DNA of 41,620 bases from Streptosporangiaceae bacterium (GTDB lineage: Bacteria; Actinomycetota; Actinomycetes; Streptosporangiales; Streptosporangiaceae), in assembly GCA_019239975.1 (NCBI GenBank), contig JAFAZE010000084.1, forward strand, positions 1-41,620, read 5' to 3'. Position numbers and translations under genes: made by a program. The notes beneath the pieces are model-generated. The model searched no databases. It was not told the DNA's origin and saw nothing but the letters and a program-made list of their open reading frames with translations. Positions 14,882-23,605 of this stretch are shown in pieces; the stretch's first letter is position 1, and the number at the start of each line of letters is the position of its first letter.

Positions 14882-17484
14882 CCCGAGCGATGCGGTTCAT
14901 GCTAAAGGACTATCAGGACGACGCCGTGGAAGAAGTCCTGCGCAACCTGGCTGACGCCCGAGATGACTGGCACCGGCGCCATCGCCCAGTCGCGTTCTCG
15001 CTTACGGCAACGACTGGCGCTGGCAAAACTGTCATGGCCGCCGCAGTCATCGAGGCGCTGTTCGAGGGCAATGACGATTACGACTTCGAGCCTGACCCCG
15101 GGGCGGTCGTCCTCTGGTTCACCGACGATCCTTCGCTAAATGAACAGACCCGGTTTCGGCTCATGGAGGCGGCCGATCGGATCGGTCACTCACGCCTGGT
15201 CGTCATTGAGAACACGTTCAATCAGGAAAAGCTAGAACCAGGCAAGGTGTACTTCCTGAATGCGCAGAAGCTATCGAGGAACTCGATGCTCGTGCGTGGC
15301 GCTCCCGAAGAGGAACAGGAACCACTGATCGAGCGGTCCGTCATGCCAGATGCTCGATCCTTTACAATGTGGGACACGATTCGCAACACGATTGAGAACG
15401 ATCAACTCACGCTGTACGTGATTCTCGACGAGGCCCACCGCGGTATGAAGCAGCATTCAGCCAGTGACCGCGCCGAGCGCTCGACGATCGTTACACGGTT
15501 GATCAATGGCGTCAATGGAGACCCTCCCGTCCCGATTGTATGGGGCATCTCGGCCACCGTCGACCGGTTCAACCAGGCGATGGCTAAAGCGGAGGGACGG
15601 ACGTCCTACCCACCGATTGTCGTCGACTCGCGACGAGTGCAAGAATCAGGATTGTTGAAGGACGACATCCGCCTTGGTTTTCCTGCCATATCCGGCCAGT
15701 TCGACACGGTGCTCCTGAAGCAGGCCACCCGTAAGGCCAAGGAAACAACCGCGTTGTGGCAGAAGTACGCGGCTGGCAAGGACGACAACAAGGAACTTGT
15801 CATACCACTGCTCGTTGTGCAGGTGCCGAACACACCGTCGGATGATCTGCTTCTATCCGCGTTCAATACGATCAGCGATGAGTGGCCGGAGCTTGCGCCC
15901 AACGCGATGGCCCACGTCTTCGGTGAGCATACCGTGATCGAGCTGGGCGCCCATGCGGTGCCGCATGTGAGCCCCGAGAAGGTGCAGGAGAGTACGCATG
16001 TCCGCGTCCTGTTCGCCAAGGACGCGGTGTCAACCGGGTGGGACTGTCCGCGAGCCGAGGTGCTCGTGTCATTCCGTGCGGCGCAGGACAAGACCCACAT
16101 TACCCAGTTGCTGGGCCGGATGGTCCGCACTCCGTTGGCGCGCCGGGTGCCAGGTGATGATCGGCTCAACTCCGTGGAATGCGTGCTGCCGCACTTCAAC
16201 CGGGCAACCGCCACGACGATTGCGGAAATGTTGCTCGGTAAGAAGGCCGAGGGCGACGACGGGAGTGGCGACACCGGTGGCGGGGATGGGCGTCGGGTGC
16301 TCTTCGCCCCGGTCGATATGCAGGTTAATTCTAGGATTACACAAAGCGTTTGGGATGCATTCGACCGGCTGCCGCCCCAAACGTTGCCGCGCAAGGTGGC
16401 TAAGCCAACCAAGAGGCTGAGTGCACTAGGACAAGCGCTGTCCCGTGATGGCATCCGGCCGAATGCCCGTAAGGATGCCTACTCGGAAATGTTCGCTATC
16501 CTTGATGGCTTGATGGCGCGCCACAAGGACAGCCTCGATGAGGCCGTCTCTCGGATCTTGAAGGTCAGGGGCGAGACGATTATCGCGAGCGTCCGCGAAG
16601 GCAAAATGAAGGTAGGTGAAGGCTTCACAGAGATAGCCGACGATCGCGCTGTTGAGGCTGACTTCAAGGCTGCTGGCCGTGTACTGTCACCGGACATCGC
16701 GCGTAAGTACGCCGAGCACATCGCCATTCCCGATGGTGATGATGACGGCCTCTTCGATGCGCATGTAAAGATCGCTGCCCTAGCTAAGATCGAAGGCGTA
16801 CAAGGTGATCTCGACCACGAGGCGAACGCTCTTACGCAGAAGTGGCTTACCCAATACCGCGTCGCGATCAAGGGAGTTCCAGACGAGCGTCGTGCCGTGT
16901 ATGACGACATCATCGCCATGTCGACCGAGCCCCAACGCATCGATATTCAGCGACCACGTGTTCGCACGGAAGATACCAAAGATGCGGATGACAACAAGGT
17001 TCCAGTGAAGTCCGGACACTTGATGTCCGACGCCGACGGGAACTTCCCCATTGGAACGCTCAATGCGTGGGAAACGAGCGTACTCGAATCAGAGATGAAG
17101 CAGCCGGGATTCCTCGCCTGGTACCGCAACCCCGGGCGCGCCTCCGCCGACTCGCTTGCGATCGCCTACAAAGACGGCAAGGGCAACTGGCGCCGCATGT
17201 GCCCCGACTTCATCTTTTTCAGCAGCTCTGGCGAGGGCATAAAGGTGTCAATCGTCGACCCGCACGGCTTCTACCTCGGCGATGCCCTTCCGAAGCTCCG
17301 AGGCCTAGCCGACTATGCCACCAAATATGGAAGCGAGTTTCACCGCATCGAGGCCGTCGCGGAGATGACGGACAAGAAACTCCGAGTCCTAGACATTAAG
17401 TCCGCTACGGTTCGTCAGGCGATCAACGAGGCCAGGGACGCTGAGGCCCTTTACCTCAGCGATGCAGCGACGGACTATTACTGA
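14878..17484 (+). CDS. Type III-like restriction subunit (Res), DEAD/DEAH helicase-nuclease
   Basis: Superfamily-2 helicase of 868 aa. Walker A ATTGAGKT (44-51), DEAH (184-187) in VILDEAHRG, SAT (225-227), and motif VI QLLGRMVRTPLAR (from 410). GTG start overlaps the Mod stop by 4 bases, so the two are translationally coupled. The C-terminal part should hold a PD-(D/E)xK nuclease. PDF is at 776-778, but instead of an E-x-K the following strand reads SIVDPHG (Asp794, His796). This may be a variant nuclease centre or an inactive one. With Mod it would cleave unmodified invading DNA by ATP-driven translocation or switching (family knowledge). Confidence 0.88.
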   Translation: MTRAMRFMLKDYQDDAVEEVLRNLADARDDWHRRHRPVAFSLTATTGAGKTVMAAAVIEALFEGNDDYDFEPDPGAVVLWFTDDPSLNEQTRFRLMEAADRIGHSRLVVIENTFNQEKLEPGKVYFLNAQKLSRNSMLVRGAPEEEQEPLIERSVMPDARSFTMWDTIRNTIENDQLTLYVILDEAHRGMKQHSASDRAERSTIVTRLINGVNGDPPVPIVWGISATVDRFNQAMAKAEGRTSYPPIVVDSRRVQESGLLKDDIRLGFPAISGQFDTVLLKQATRKAKETTALWQKYAAGKDDNKELVIPLLVVQVPNTPSDDLLLSAFNTISDEWPELAPNAMAHVFGEHTVIELGAHAVPHVSPEKVQESTHVRVLFAKDAVSTGWDCPRAEVLVSFRAAQDKTHITQLLGRMVRTPLARRVPGDDRLNSVECVLPHFNRATATTIAEMLLGKKAEGDDGSGDTGGGDGRRVLFAPVDMQVNSRITQSVWDAFDRLPPQTLPRKVAKPTKRLSALGQALSRDGIRPNARKDAYSEMFAILDGLMARHKDSLDEAVSRILKVRGETIIASVREGKMKVGEGFTEIADDRAVEADFKAAGRVLSPDIARKYAEHIAIPDGDDDGLFDAHVKIAALAKIEGVQGDLDHEANALTQKWLTQYRVAIKGVPDERRAVYDDIIAMSTEPQRIDIQRPRVRTEDTKDADDNKVPVKSGHLMSDADGNFPIGTLNAWETSVLESEMKQPGFLAWYRNPGRASADSLAIAYKDGKGNWRRMCPDFIFFSSSGEGIKVSIVDPHGFYLGDALPKLRGLADYATKYGSEFHRIEAVAEMTDKKLRVLDIKSATVRQAINEARDAEALYLSDAATDYY

Positions 17485-18089
17485 CGCGTGCCATCGAGCC
17501 TACCGTGAAAGGACTGGTCCAATTCGGTGCTTACCATGCCGCTCAAGGGGTCGCTCGCGCCTGGCCTTCTGCCTGGCCTTCCGGCCTTCCGGCCTGCGGG
17601 TGCTTGGCCTTCGGTGGCCTTCGGGAGCGGTGAGAACTTTCTCCACGGTTTCAAGGGCGCGGAGCGCGCCGCGCGGGCTGGCCGCCGCGCATGTAGAAGC
17701 GCCGCGCGAGGTCGGCACTTGGCCGGGCGCGGCGCATCGTCTGTCTGGATTCGGCTGAGGTACCTTCGGGGTCCTTGACGCGCCAGGGAAACCGTCCTGC
17801 CGCTCTTAGGCCCTGGGCGGGCCACGGCGGCGGCCGTCGCGCACCATTCCCCAGGTAACGGCCGCACGGACACAGCGCCGCGAGGGCCAGTGCCCACGCG
17901 CGGTGCTGCAAACGCGGCCATTCCTCCGGTGCCCGATCCTGAAGCCCTGCGAGTTCGCCGTCAAGGGCGCTCCCTCCGGTCGCGTCTATGATGGCGCAAG
18001 CGCCACCCTTGAGCGGCGCCCTCGACAGGGATTCAGGGGCACCTATCGGAGAGATGGCCAGGTCCGAGCGCTGCCGTCAGCAGTTCGTC
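17485..18089. other. Non-coding stretch inside the island
   Basis: About 600 bases with no supportable gene. At 17561-17625 there is a dense run of GGCCTTC/GGCCT motifs. The GC content is close to the chromosome rather than to the flanking island genes. I see no terminator or origin that I can defend. Confidence 0.4.
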
Positions 18090-19220
18090 CTATGTGATCA
18101 GTACGCTAATCTCCTCACGAATAATATTGAGAGCCTGAATGGTAATACCTCGGATCTGCTCCCATTGTGCAGCCCAATCGCCTCCGAGAGCGTTAAGTCC
18201 AAACCTGGATCGTGCTCGTTCGGCTCTAAGGACTGCGCTGTGTTGTTGACCAGCTCGTATCGCAATAACGTCACGAAGTGTATCCACGGCGTCATGGGCT
18301 CGGCCCGCGTGCGCTCCTAGTAGATCGGTTAGCTTGGCTTTCATGTTGTTCAGTGTTCCGCCGTTAGATGGAAGATTGAACCCGTTCAATATGTCCGAGA
18401 GCGCGCTGCACCTGGACTCAAATTCATCAGCGCTGATCGCAGGATGACTAAGCTTGGCCGCAACAGCGACGCGCTGGACTCGAAGCAAAGGGCCATTTGT
18501 TACCAAGCGCCAAGCCAAATCAAGGTGGTCCAGCGCATCTGGGAGAGCCATAGCTAGAAGGGGCTCGGCACCGAGTGGATTCTCGCTGACGCCGATCAGC
18601 TTTTCGAGTTGAATCAGGTACTCCTCGCACTTGAAGAGTTCTCTGTACGGCCGCAACCGTACGCGGTTTATATCCCAGTACCACCCTCCCCCGTCCTGGT
18701 TAACACCTGACCAGGTGGCTGGTTCGCCTTGTAGTATCGTCGCCAGCTCTTCTGGCTCCACGAAGGTCCCGCTAACATTATTTACTGTAGTAGCGAACTC
18801 TGTAAGCGATAGCCTTATAGTAAAAACCTCAGCTGGCTGAGGGGGTGTGGATTTCTGTTGTTGCGCAGCTAGCTTTAGCCCCGTTAGGAATGCCTTTATC
18901 AGCAACTCCATTGCTGGATGTTGAGCATAATGCATACCGGCCACAGTTAGCGCAACCGACTCTCTCGCATCCGGGTATAGGGTACCCCTCTGAGCACGTA
19001 TAAACCTGTAGCCATGCTGCCATGTGGGCATTCGGGTATATATTTCTTCAGCATCAAGGCCATCTTGCTCAAGGCGATACCTTATCCATTCCCAAAGTGG
19101 CCATCGAATCAGATGCTTTGCATGCCCATCGGGCCAGGTGTGGAGAGCCACGTATCCGTCTGCCACAGTATTCAGCAACTTAACTGCAACTGGCTCAGGA
19201 TTCTCAAGTAGGCTCGGCAT
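18090..19220 (-). CDS. Unknown 376-aa island protein
   Basis: Not recognised. A good SD (GGGAGG, about 6 bases ahead) supports ATG 19220. The N-terminus (HLIRWPLWEWIRYRLEQDGL, DAEEIYTRMPTW) could hold a winged-helix-like fold. The rest is mixed helix with LSLTEFATTVNNV, and a helical C-terminus with RAHDAVDTLRDVIAIRAGQQHSAVLRAERA. No signal peptide, membrane segment or catalytic motif is evident. Third codon positions are much richer in A/T than in chromosomal genes. It is the last gene before the right att copy, opposite in strand to mod-res. Its place in a restriction island makes a defence or regulatory function plausible but unproven. Confidence 0.75.
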   Translation of the reverse strand: MPSLLENPEPVAVKLLNTVADGYVALHTWPDGHAKHLIRWPLWEWIRYRLEQDGLDAEEIYTRMPTWQHGYRFIRAQRGTLYPDARESVALTVAGMHYAQHPAMELLIKAFLTGLKLAAQQQKSTPPQPAEVFTIRLSLTEFATTVNNVSGTFVEPEELATILQGEPATWSGVNQDGGGWYWDINRVRLRPYRELFKCEEYLIQLEKLIGVSENPLGAEPLLAMALPDALDHLDLAWRLVTNGPLLRVQRVAVAAKLSHPAISADEFESRCSALSDILNGFNLPSNGGTLNNMKAKLTDLLGAHAGRAHDAVDTLRDVIAIRAGQQHSAVLRAERARSRFGLNALGGDWAAQWEQIRGITIQALNIIREEISVLIT

Positions 19221-19431
19221 TCCGTGCCTCCCATCACTGGCTATGCTTCAGTGTCAGAACAAGTATGGCTAACGCGGCTGCGGTACGCCCGGCGGCAGCG
19301 AAGCAGTGTTCCGAGCCCTGATCGCGTGTAGCGCTGGCGTGTAGCAACCATCCTGCTCCATCCCGATCAGCCAGGGGTCAGCGGACAGAAAAATCCCACG
19401 TCACGCACCATGCCGCACATAGTGCCCGGAA

Positions 19432-19474
19432 CTTCTAAGCAGCGGGTCGCGGGTTCGAATCCTGCCGGGCGCGC
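19432..19474 (+). other. Attachment site, right copy (tRNA-Arg 3' fragment)
   Basis: Exact 43-bp copy of 10904-10946: part of the anticodon loop, variable loop, T arm and 3' acceptor of tRNA-Arg. No 5' half of a tRNA precedes it, so it is not a gene but the duplicated core left by integration. Confidence 0.92.
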
Positions 19475-19684
19475 TCACGAGAACCCTAGGTCAGCACCTA
19501 TGTCGCTGTAGCTGCTGTGACGCATCGGTGCACCGTCCGGGACTGGGGAAGACGAGGGTTGCAGCGGGCCCGAGCCGGTCAAGATGCTCGCGGAGATCGC
19601 GTGCGATGAGATCGGGAAACGAGACAACGCGCCGACCGGCACGCGACTTGAGAGTCCCGAAACCGCGAGCTACACAAGAGCCTC

Positions 19685-20251
19685 TTACAGGGAAGAGGTC
19701 TCGTCGGGGGATGGCATCTTCCCTTCTTCGTCTAGTTTCAAGCCACGTTCACTAAGTGGAATGTCAAACGGGGGAATGTCTTCCGGGTCCTCAACTTTAA
19801 GCTGCTTTCGGACTGACTTATAAAAACTCATGAGAGCCGCATTATACCGCTCTCCAGGCGGTTCCTCGTATATGCCTCCTCGGTCATCGGGCTTGTTCTC
19901 TCCTATAACCATACGAACAGCGTAGGCATGATGGAGCACGAGCTGTGCGGTGAATTGGACCTCGCGGTTGCCAAGCAGCCGGATCTGGTGAGTAAGTGCT
20001 CGAAGATGGAGATGGACCTTATTGAGTTGCCGGTGAATATCTTCATCCGTTCTTCCGCTCAGCTGCCGGGACAGAAAAATTAGCTCGCGGGCTGTACCGG
20101 CAAAGTCAGAACACATCACACGTAGTGATTCATCCCAGCGATGCGTCATCGCAGTGCGTTCTTTGTGCCGCTCTATAAGAAAATTAGACAAGAAAGCGAT
20201 CAACGCTCCTGCTACCACAAGGAGAAGCGCGCTGAAAGTACCGGTCGTCAT
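19685..20251 (-). CDS. Unknown membrane-anchored 188-aa protein
   Basis: Begins MTTGTFSALLLVVAGALIAF, a single N-terminal membrane segment, followed by a basic FLIERHKERTAM and a soluble helical region (DEDIHRQLNKVHLHLRALTH). The C-terminus is acidic and Pro-rich. The layout, a short membrane anchor then a four-helix-like domain, resembles small membrane proteins of unknown function found near phage or defence islands. Codon use is AT-shifted. It lies 210 bases outside the right att copy. A TTATCAT box lies about 10 bases ahead of the ATG, with no clear SD, so the mRNA may be leaderless. Confidence 0.7.
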   Translation of the reverse strand: MTTGTFSALLLVVAGALIAFLSNFLIERHKERTAMTHRWDESLRVMCSDFAGTARELIFLSRQLSGRTDEDIHRQLNKVHLHLRALTHQIRLLGNREVQFTAQLVLHHAYAVRMVIGENKPDDRGGIYEEPPGERYNAALMSFYKSVRKQLKVEDPEDIPPFDIPLSERGLKLDEEGKMPSPDETSSL

Positions 20252-20337
20252 AGGACAATGATAAGTCAGGTCACATCTACGGGGCAGTGAGGCTCACGGT
20301 ACAGACCGCCCGTAAGACCACGCTGATTGCCGGGAAG

Positions 20338-20571
20338 TCATCCTCCGGTCCCGCGGGTTTGGAGAACATGGATCGCTTTGGCCAGTTGACCGGCACACCA
20401 GGGGCAGTATCGGAGCTTACGCAGGATGCGCCAGATCTTGAGCTGGGCGTTGGCGCGTTCGCCGGGGCCGCGCAGCCGGGCATGAGCGGGGTTGGCCTCC
20501 TACTAGGCAGGCTTGTTCCGTCCCCGGTACGGAGTGCAGATGTGTTCACCGGCGCCGGTGTAGCCCTTGTC
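20338..20571 (-). pseudogene. IS5-like (DDE) transposase C-terminal remnant
   Basis: Reading the minus strand gives DKGYTGAGEHICTPYRGR, NKPA, two adjacent stops (TAG TAG), then ARLRGPGERANAQLKIWRIL, RKLRYCPW, GQLAKAIHVLQT and a TGA. This is the end of an IS5-type actinobacterial transposase, with the D of DKGY and the E of GERANAQLK as expected catalytic residues. A one-base insertion just before DKGY and the double stop show it is dead. It abuts the truncated IS110 gene. Confidence 0.8.
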
Positions 20572-20579
20572 GGGCGAGC

Positions 20580-21461
20580 ACTATCAGGGCAGTCGCCCCA
20601 CTCGGCGAGCATCTGGGCGGCGTTGATCTGACCCGACCTTGGCAGCGACGTGAAGATCGGCCCGTCCGGGTGCTCGCCGAGCCGGGCGGTGACCGACCGG
20701 TCCAGGTCCTTGCCCGCGGCGGTGACCGCCTTGACCACGCTGACCAGGGCCAGCACGGCGTCGCGGACCGCGGCGGTGAGCGCGTCGCCGGCGGTTCCGG
20801 CCGGGGCGGAGCGCAGCCGGCCCAGCAGCACGCCAGCGGGCCGCTTGCCGGAGTAGCCCATCTGGCGGCAGAACGCGGCGATGTCATCCTCGGTCAGGTG
20901 CGCGGCGGAGGCCGCGGCCGGGTAGCGGGTGAGGAACTCCAGCGCGATCCGCGACTCCAGGTCCGCGAAGATGACCTTGCCGCCGGGCCAGTGCGCCTCC
21001 AGCAGCGCGCCGAGCTGGTTGACCGCGGCGACCCGCAGGTCGGCTACGTCGTCGCGGGTGCGTGTCACGGTGCGCAGCGCCTTGGTTTCATCGGTATACG
21101 GGGTGGCAACGCGCAGCCGGTGGCAGCGCAGCCGCAGGTACTCGGCGATCACCTCGGCATCGCCGGGGTCGGACTTGGCGCCGGACAGCACCTCGCTCTC
21201 CCGCCAGGTCTTGATCGCCTTCGGGCTCACCGGCACGACGGGGTGCCCGGCTTCCAGCAGCGTGTCGACCAGGCGGCCGGACGGCCGCTCGATCGCGACG
21301 GGCATGTCTGCCGGGTCGCCCAGCCCGGCCAGCTTGCGCACCAGCCTGCCCAGCCCCTCGGCGCTGTGCGCGATGGTGAAGCGCGCCACGATCTTCCCCG
21401 ACGGGTCCATGACGCACACGGCATGCGTCTCAGCAGCCCAGCCGACCCCGGTATAGAACAC
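20580..21461 (-). pseudogene. Truncated IS110-family transposase
   Basis: DEDD-type transposase from a GTG at 21461. Conserved segments: FYTGVGWAAETHAVCVMD, PVAIERPSGRLVDTLLEAG, and LSGAKSDPGDAEVIAEYLR, then the later GQINAAQMLAEWGDC. The first catalytic Asp (normally G-x-D-W/V) reads Gly here (GTC GGC TGG). After AEWGDC the frame runs into the IS5-like remnant, so the C-terminal transposase domain with its Ser motif is lost. The element is inactive. The open frame continues to 20277 only by chance. Confidence 0.8.
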
Positions 21462-21687
21462 GGCCCCTGGAACAGTAAGCGACAACGGTGGTCCCCTTTG
21501 CGCTGGCAGCGACGACCCGGCGGCACCGGGACTGGCCCCCGGGCGGTCACTAACCGGCGCTCTGCGGCGCATCTCCCTGTTGCCGGTCCGCAGCCCCGGG
21601 GAAGCCGGGGGCGGTGGTGTCATGGTGGCCCTCCACGGGCGACCGACGCAGACCCTCACCCCGGCTCCCGCCGAGTCCGAACGACGA

Positions 21688-21720
21688 GCACCCTACCGGT
21701 GCCCCTGAGAAAGAGGGTGC
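21688..21720. repeat. Inverted repeat near IS110 end
   Basis: GCACCCT at 21688-21694 and AGGGTGC at 21714-21720, with GCACC/GGTGC nested. It lies at the border between the IS110 remnant and the response-regulator fragment, so it may belong to the element's end. Confidence 0.4.
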
Positions 21721-21737
21721 CCTAGTGACCGGCGACC

Positions 21738-22038
21738 TGAAGCCCGACGTGTCCTGATGGACATCCGCATGCCCGGCCTCAACGGCATCGAGGCCACCAG
21801 GCGGATCGCATCCTGGCGCCAGCCGCCCGAGATCCGCGTCCTCATCCTGACGACGTTCGACCTCGACGAGTACGTCTACGACGCCCTCCAAGCCGGCGCC
21901 AGCGGATTTCTGCTCAAAGACGCCTCTCCCGAGCAGCTCACCGCCGCAGTACGGATGGTCAGCCAAGGCGATGCCCTCCTCGCACCCAGCATCACCCGCC
22001 GCCTCATCGAAGAGTTCGCGGCATCCCGGACCCCAGCT
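21738..22038 (+). pseudogene. NarL/LuxR-type response regulator fragment
   Basis: Receiver-domain remnant: LKPDV, then one base missing, then LMDIRMPGLNGIEATRRI, VLILTTFDLDEYVYDALQAG, ASGFLLKDASPEQLTAAV and PSITRRLIEEFA. The phospho-acceptor Asp (LMDIRMPG) is present. The first half of the receiver domain and the whole C-terminal LuxR HTH are missing, and a -1 deletion breaks the frame in DV(V)LMD. The 5' end stops at the IS110 border, so that insertion probably removed the front. Confidence 0.75.
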
Positions 22039-22181
22039 GTTTTCACGCTGGTACAGCGCGGGGCACCAGCACCAGGACTCTGGCTTAAATCTCCCGGGAT
22101 GGCAATTAACCTCATCGATCGCTTCCGGCCCTCCATGCCCGCAGGTAACACCCCCGCTGCCGGCAGCCAGTCCCTGCGCGA

Positions 22182-22234
22182 GGCCAAATGCGCCAGCGGC
22201 CCCACTGGGCGGGGCCAAATGCGCCAGCGGCCCC
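22182..22234 (+). repeat. Two 22-bp direct repeats
   Basis: Identical copies at 22182-22203 and 22213-22234, nine bases apart. No gene or known element can be assigned. Confidence 0.7.
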
Positions 22235-22523
22235 GCCGCCATCGTGAGCCCAACCCTGACCATCCAGAAATACATGCCCGAGCCGAACGTTCGGCCAGTA
22301 AATCACCCCTGTGTGGTTCCGGCGCGCCACGATGTGACTCGTCGTCCAGGCGGTCACTTCGCGGGCTGAGCGGCTGCCGTGCCCGGCACTCGCCGGGCCG
22401 CCGCTATGTGCGGACGCCGGCCCGATGCGGGCCGAGGTGCTTGGCCGCCCAGATTGGATTGTTGTGCAGGCCCGGCCGGGTGCATCAGGCGAGGAGGTCT
22501 GGCGTGGCTGGCGGGTAGGGCGG

Positions 22524-22539
22524 CAGCAGTTAACTGCTG
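22524..22539. repeat. Perfect 16-bp palindrome CAGCAGTTAACTGCTG
   Basis: Self-complementary over 16 bases, with no gene near enough to define it as an operator. It could be a relict regulator site of a lost gene. Confidence 0.5.
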
Positions 22540-22922
22540 TCAAACACGCGGGCGGCGTGGGTGTTTCATCCGATGACGGGGAGCTGGATCGTGGAGAGGG
22601 CCGGCCGCCGTGGCCGATGGTGTAGGTGGCGCTGGCCGGTCTGTGCCGGTTCAGCGGCTGGGTTCCGGCGGTCCGTGGGTTGAGATCGGTATGAGCCAAA
22701 CGGTCTTTCGGTAGCGCCCGCCTCATACCGCAAGCCGGCCCGTAGGCTGACGCGCGGCGTGCCGGTGCGCCCTACCGTCGGAATGACTACCGGCCACACG
22801 GGCCAGACGGGCAGGGCGGCCACCGGAGCCGGATCTTCGCCAAGTCCGGCTCACCCGGCAGGAGCGCGCGGTCTCCGCCACGCGCGGCCGGGGCCTTGCC
22901 TGGCAGGGAGGAAGCGAGAGCG

Positions 22923-23473
22923 ACGAAAGCGATCGACACCGTCATCGGAGTCGGCTGGATCGTCTTCTGGGCCTACTGGCTCGTGATGGCCGTCACCGCC
23001 AAGGCTGAGCAGTCCCGGTGGGCACGGTTCGCCGGGGTCCGGGTGGGAATCATCCTCGTCATCTTGCTCCTGATCCGGCTACGGGTCTTCAGGGGCCCCG
23101 GGCGGCCACGGGAAACCCGTGGCCGCTCGGCATTGGCTTGGCGTTCTTCGTCCTCGGCCTGGCGCTTGCCGTCTGGGCCAGGGTGTACCTTGGCCGCAAC
23201 TGGGGCATGCCGATGTCTCAGAAGGCCGACCCCGAGCTGGTCACGAGCGGACCCTACGGGAGGATCCGCCACCCTATCTACAGCGGCGTCATCCTCGGCA
23301 TGGTCGGCACGGCGATAGCGGTCAGCCCCTACTGGCTGATCGCGGTCGCGATCGCCGGCGCCTACTTCCTGTTCAGCGCCGTCATCGAGGAGCGCACCAT
23401 GGCCAGGCTCTTCCCCGCCGCCTACCCGCCCTACAAGCGCGCCACGAAGATGCTCATCCCGTACATCCTCTGA
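22923..23473 (+). pseudogene. Isoprenylcysteine carboxyl-methyltransferase (ICMT)-family protein, frameshifted
   Basis: Integral membrane methyltransferase family. The first half reads KAIDTVIGVGWIVFWAYWLV and VGIILVILLLIRLRVF. The second half, in the -1 frame, reads NPWPLGIGLAFFVLG, LGRNWGMPMSQKAD, LVTSGPYGRIRHPIYSGVIL and EERTMARLFPAAYPPYKRAT; the G-P-Y-x-x-x-R-H-P and E-E/Y-x-x-Y motifs that bind AdoMet are intact. One G appears lost at about 23110-23112, inside a perfect hairpin (23104-23124). The likely start codon ATG reads ACG at 22923, after GGGAGG. Both faults suggest a dead gene. A sequencing error in the hairpin or -1 frameshifting remain possible. Confidence 0.75.
23104..23124. 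repeat. Perfect hairpin GGCCACGGG-AAA-CCCGTGGCC at the frameshift
   Basis: Nine-base perfect stem with a three-base loop, lying exactly where the reading frame of the ICMT-like gene changes. Such structures favour both slippage and base-calling errors. Confidence 0.8.
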
Positions 23474-23605
23474 CCGCGAGCGCCGTGTCCTTCGCGTTCG
23501 AACAGCGCAGGACGGCGCTCTCACAGCGGCATTCAACTTCTGCGCCTTCAGGGACGACCCGGCTGTTCCTTCCGGGAGCTCTACAATGACCGGGTACTAC
23601 TCGCT

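Larger units (their letters stand above)
10947..19431. mobile_element. tRNA-Arg genomic island with type III-like restriction-modification
   Basis: About 8.5 kb between exact 43-bp direct repeats, one inside an intact tRNA-Arg. The cargo is an XRE regulator pseudogene, a CutA-like gene, a mod-res pair and an unknown 376-aa gene. Base use is less GC-biased than the flanks, especially at 13.3-14.6 kb and 18.1-19.3 kb. No integrase, excisionase, replication or transfer gene is recognisable, so the island is either a remnant or is mobilised in trans. Confidence 0.85.
22039..22922. other. Decayed region without supportable gene
   Basis: About 880 bases. Two direct copies of a 22-bp sequence starting GGCCAAATGCGCCAGCGG are at 22182-22203 and 22213-22234. 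A perfect 16-bp palindrome centred on GTTAAC is at 22524-22539. No frame shows convincing family similarity or consistent third-position GC. Confidence 0.5.

Noticed and set aside
19432..19474. Second tRNA gene
   Set aside because: Only the 3' part of tRNA-Arg is present; acceptor 5' strand, D arm and the 5' anticodon stem are missing.
22112..22726. Minus-strand open frame of 204 aa in the decayed region
   Set aside because: Low-complexity Pro/Thr/Arg content, no recognisable domain, and it crosses the direct repeats and palindrome.
23105..23116. Programmed -1 frameshift at a GGGAAAC slippery site in the ICMT-like gene
   Set aside because: The heptamer is not in the phase needed (0-frame codons are CGG GAA ACC), and the start codon also appears lost, so simple decay or a sequence error is likelier.
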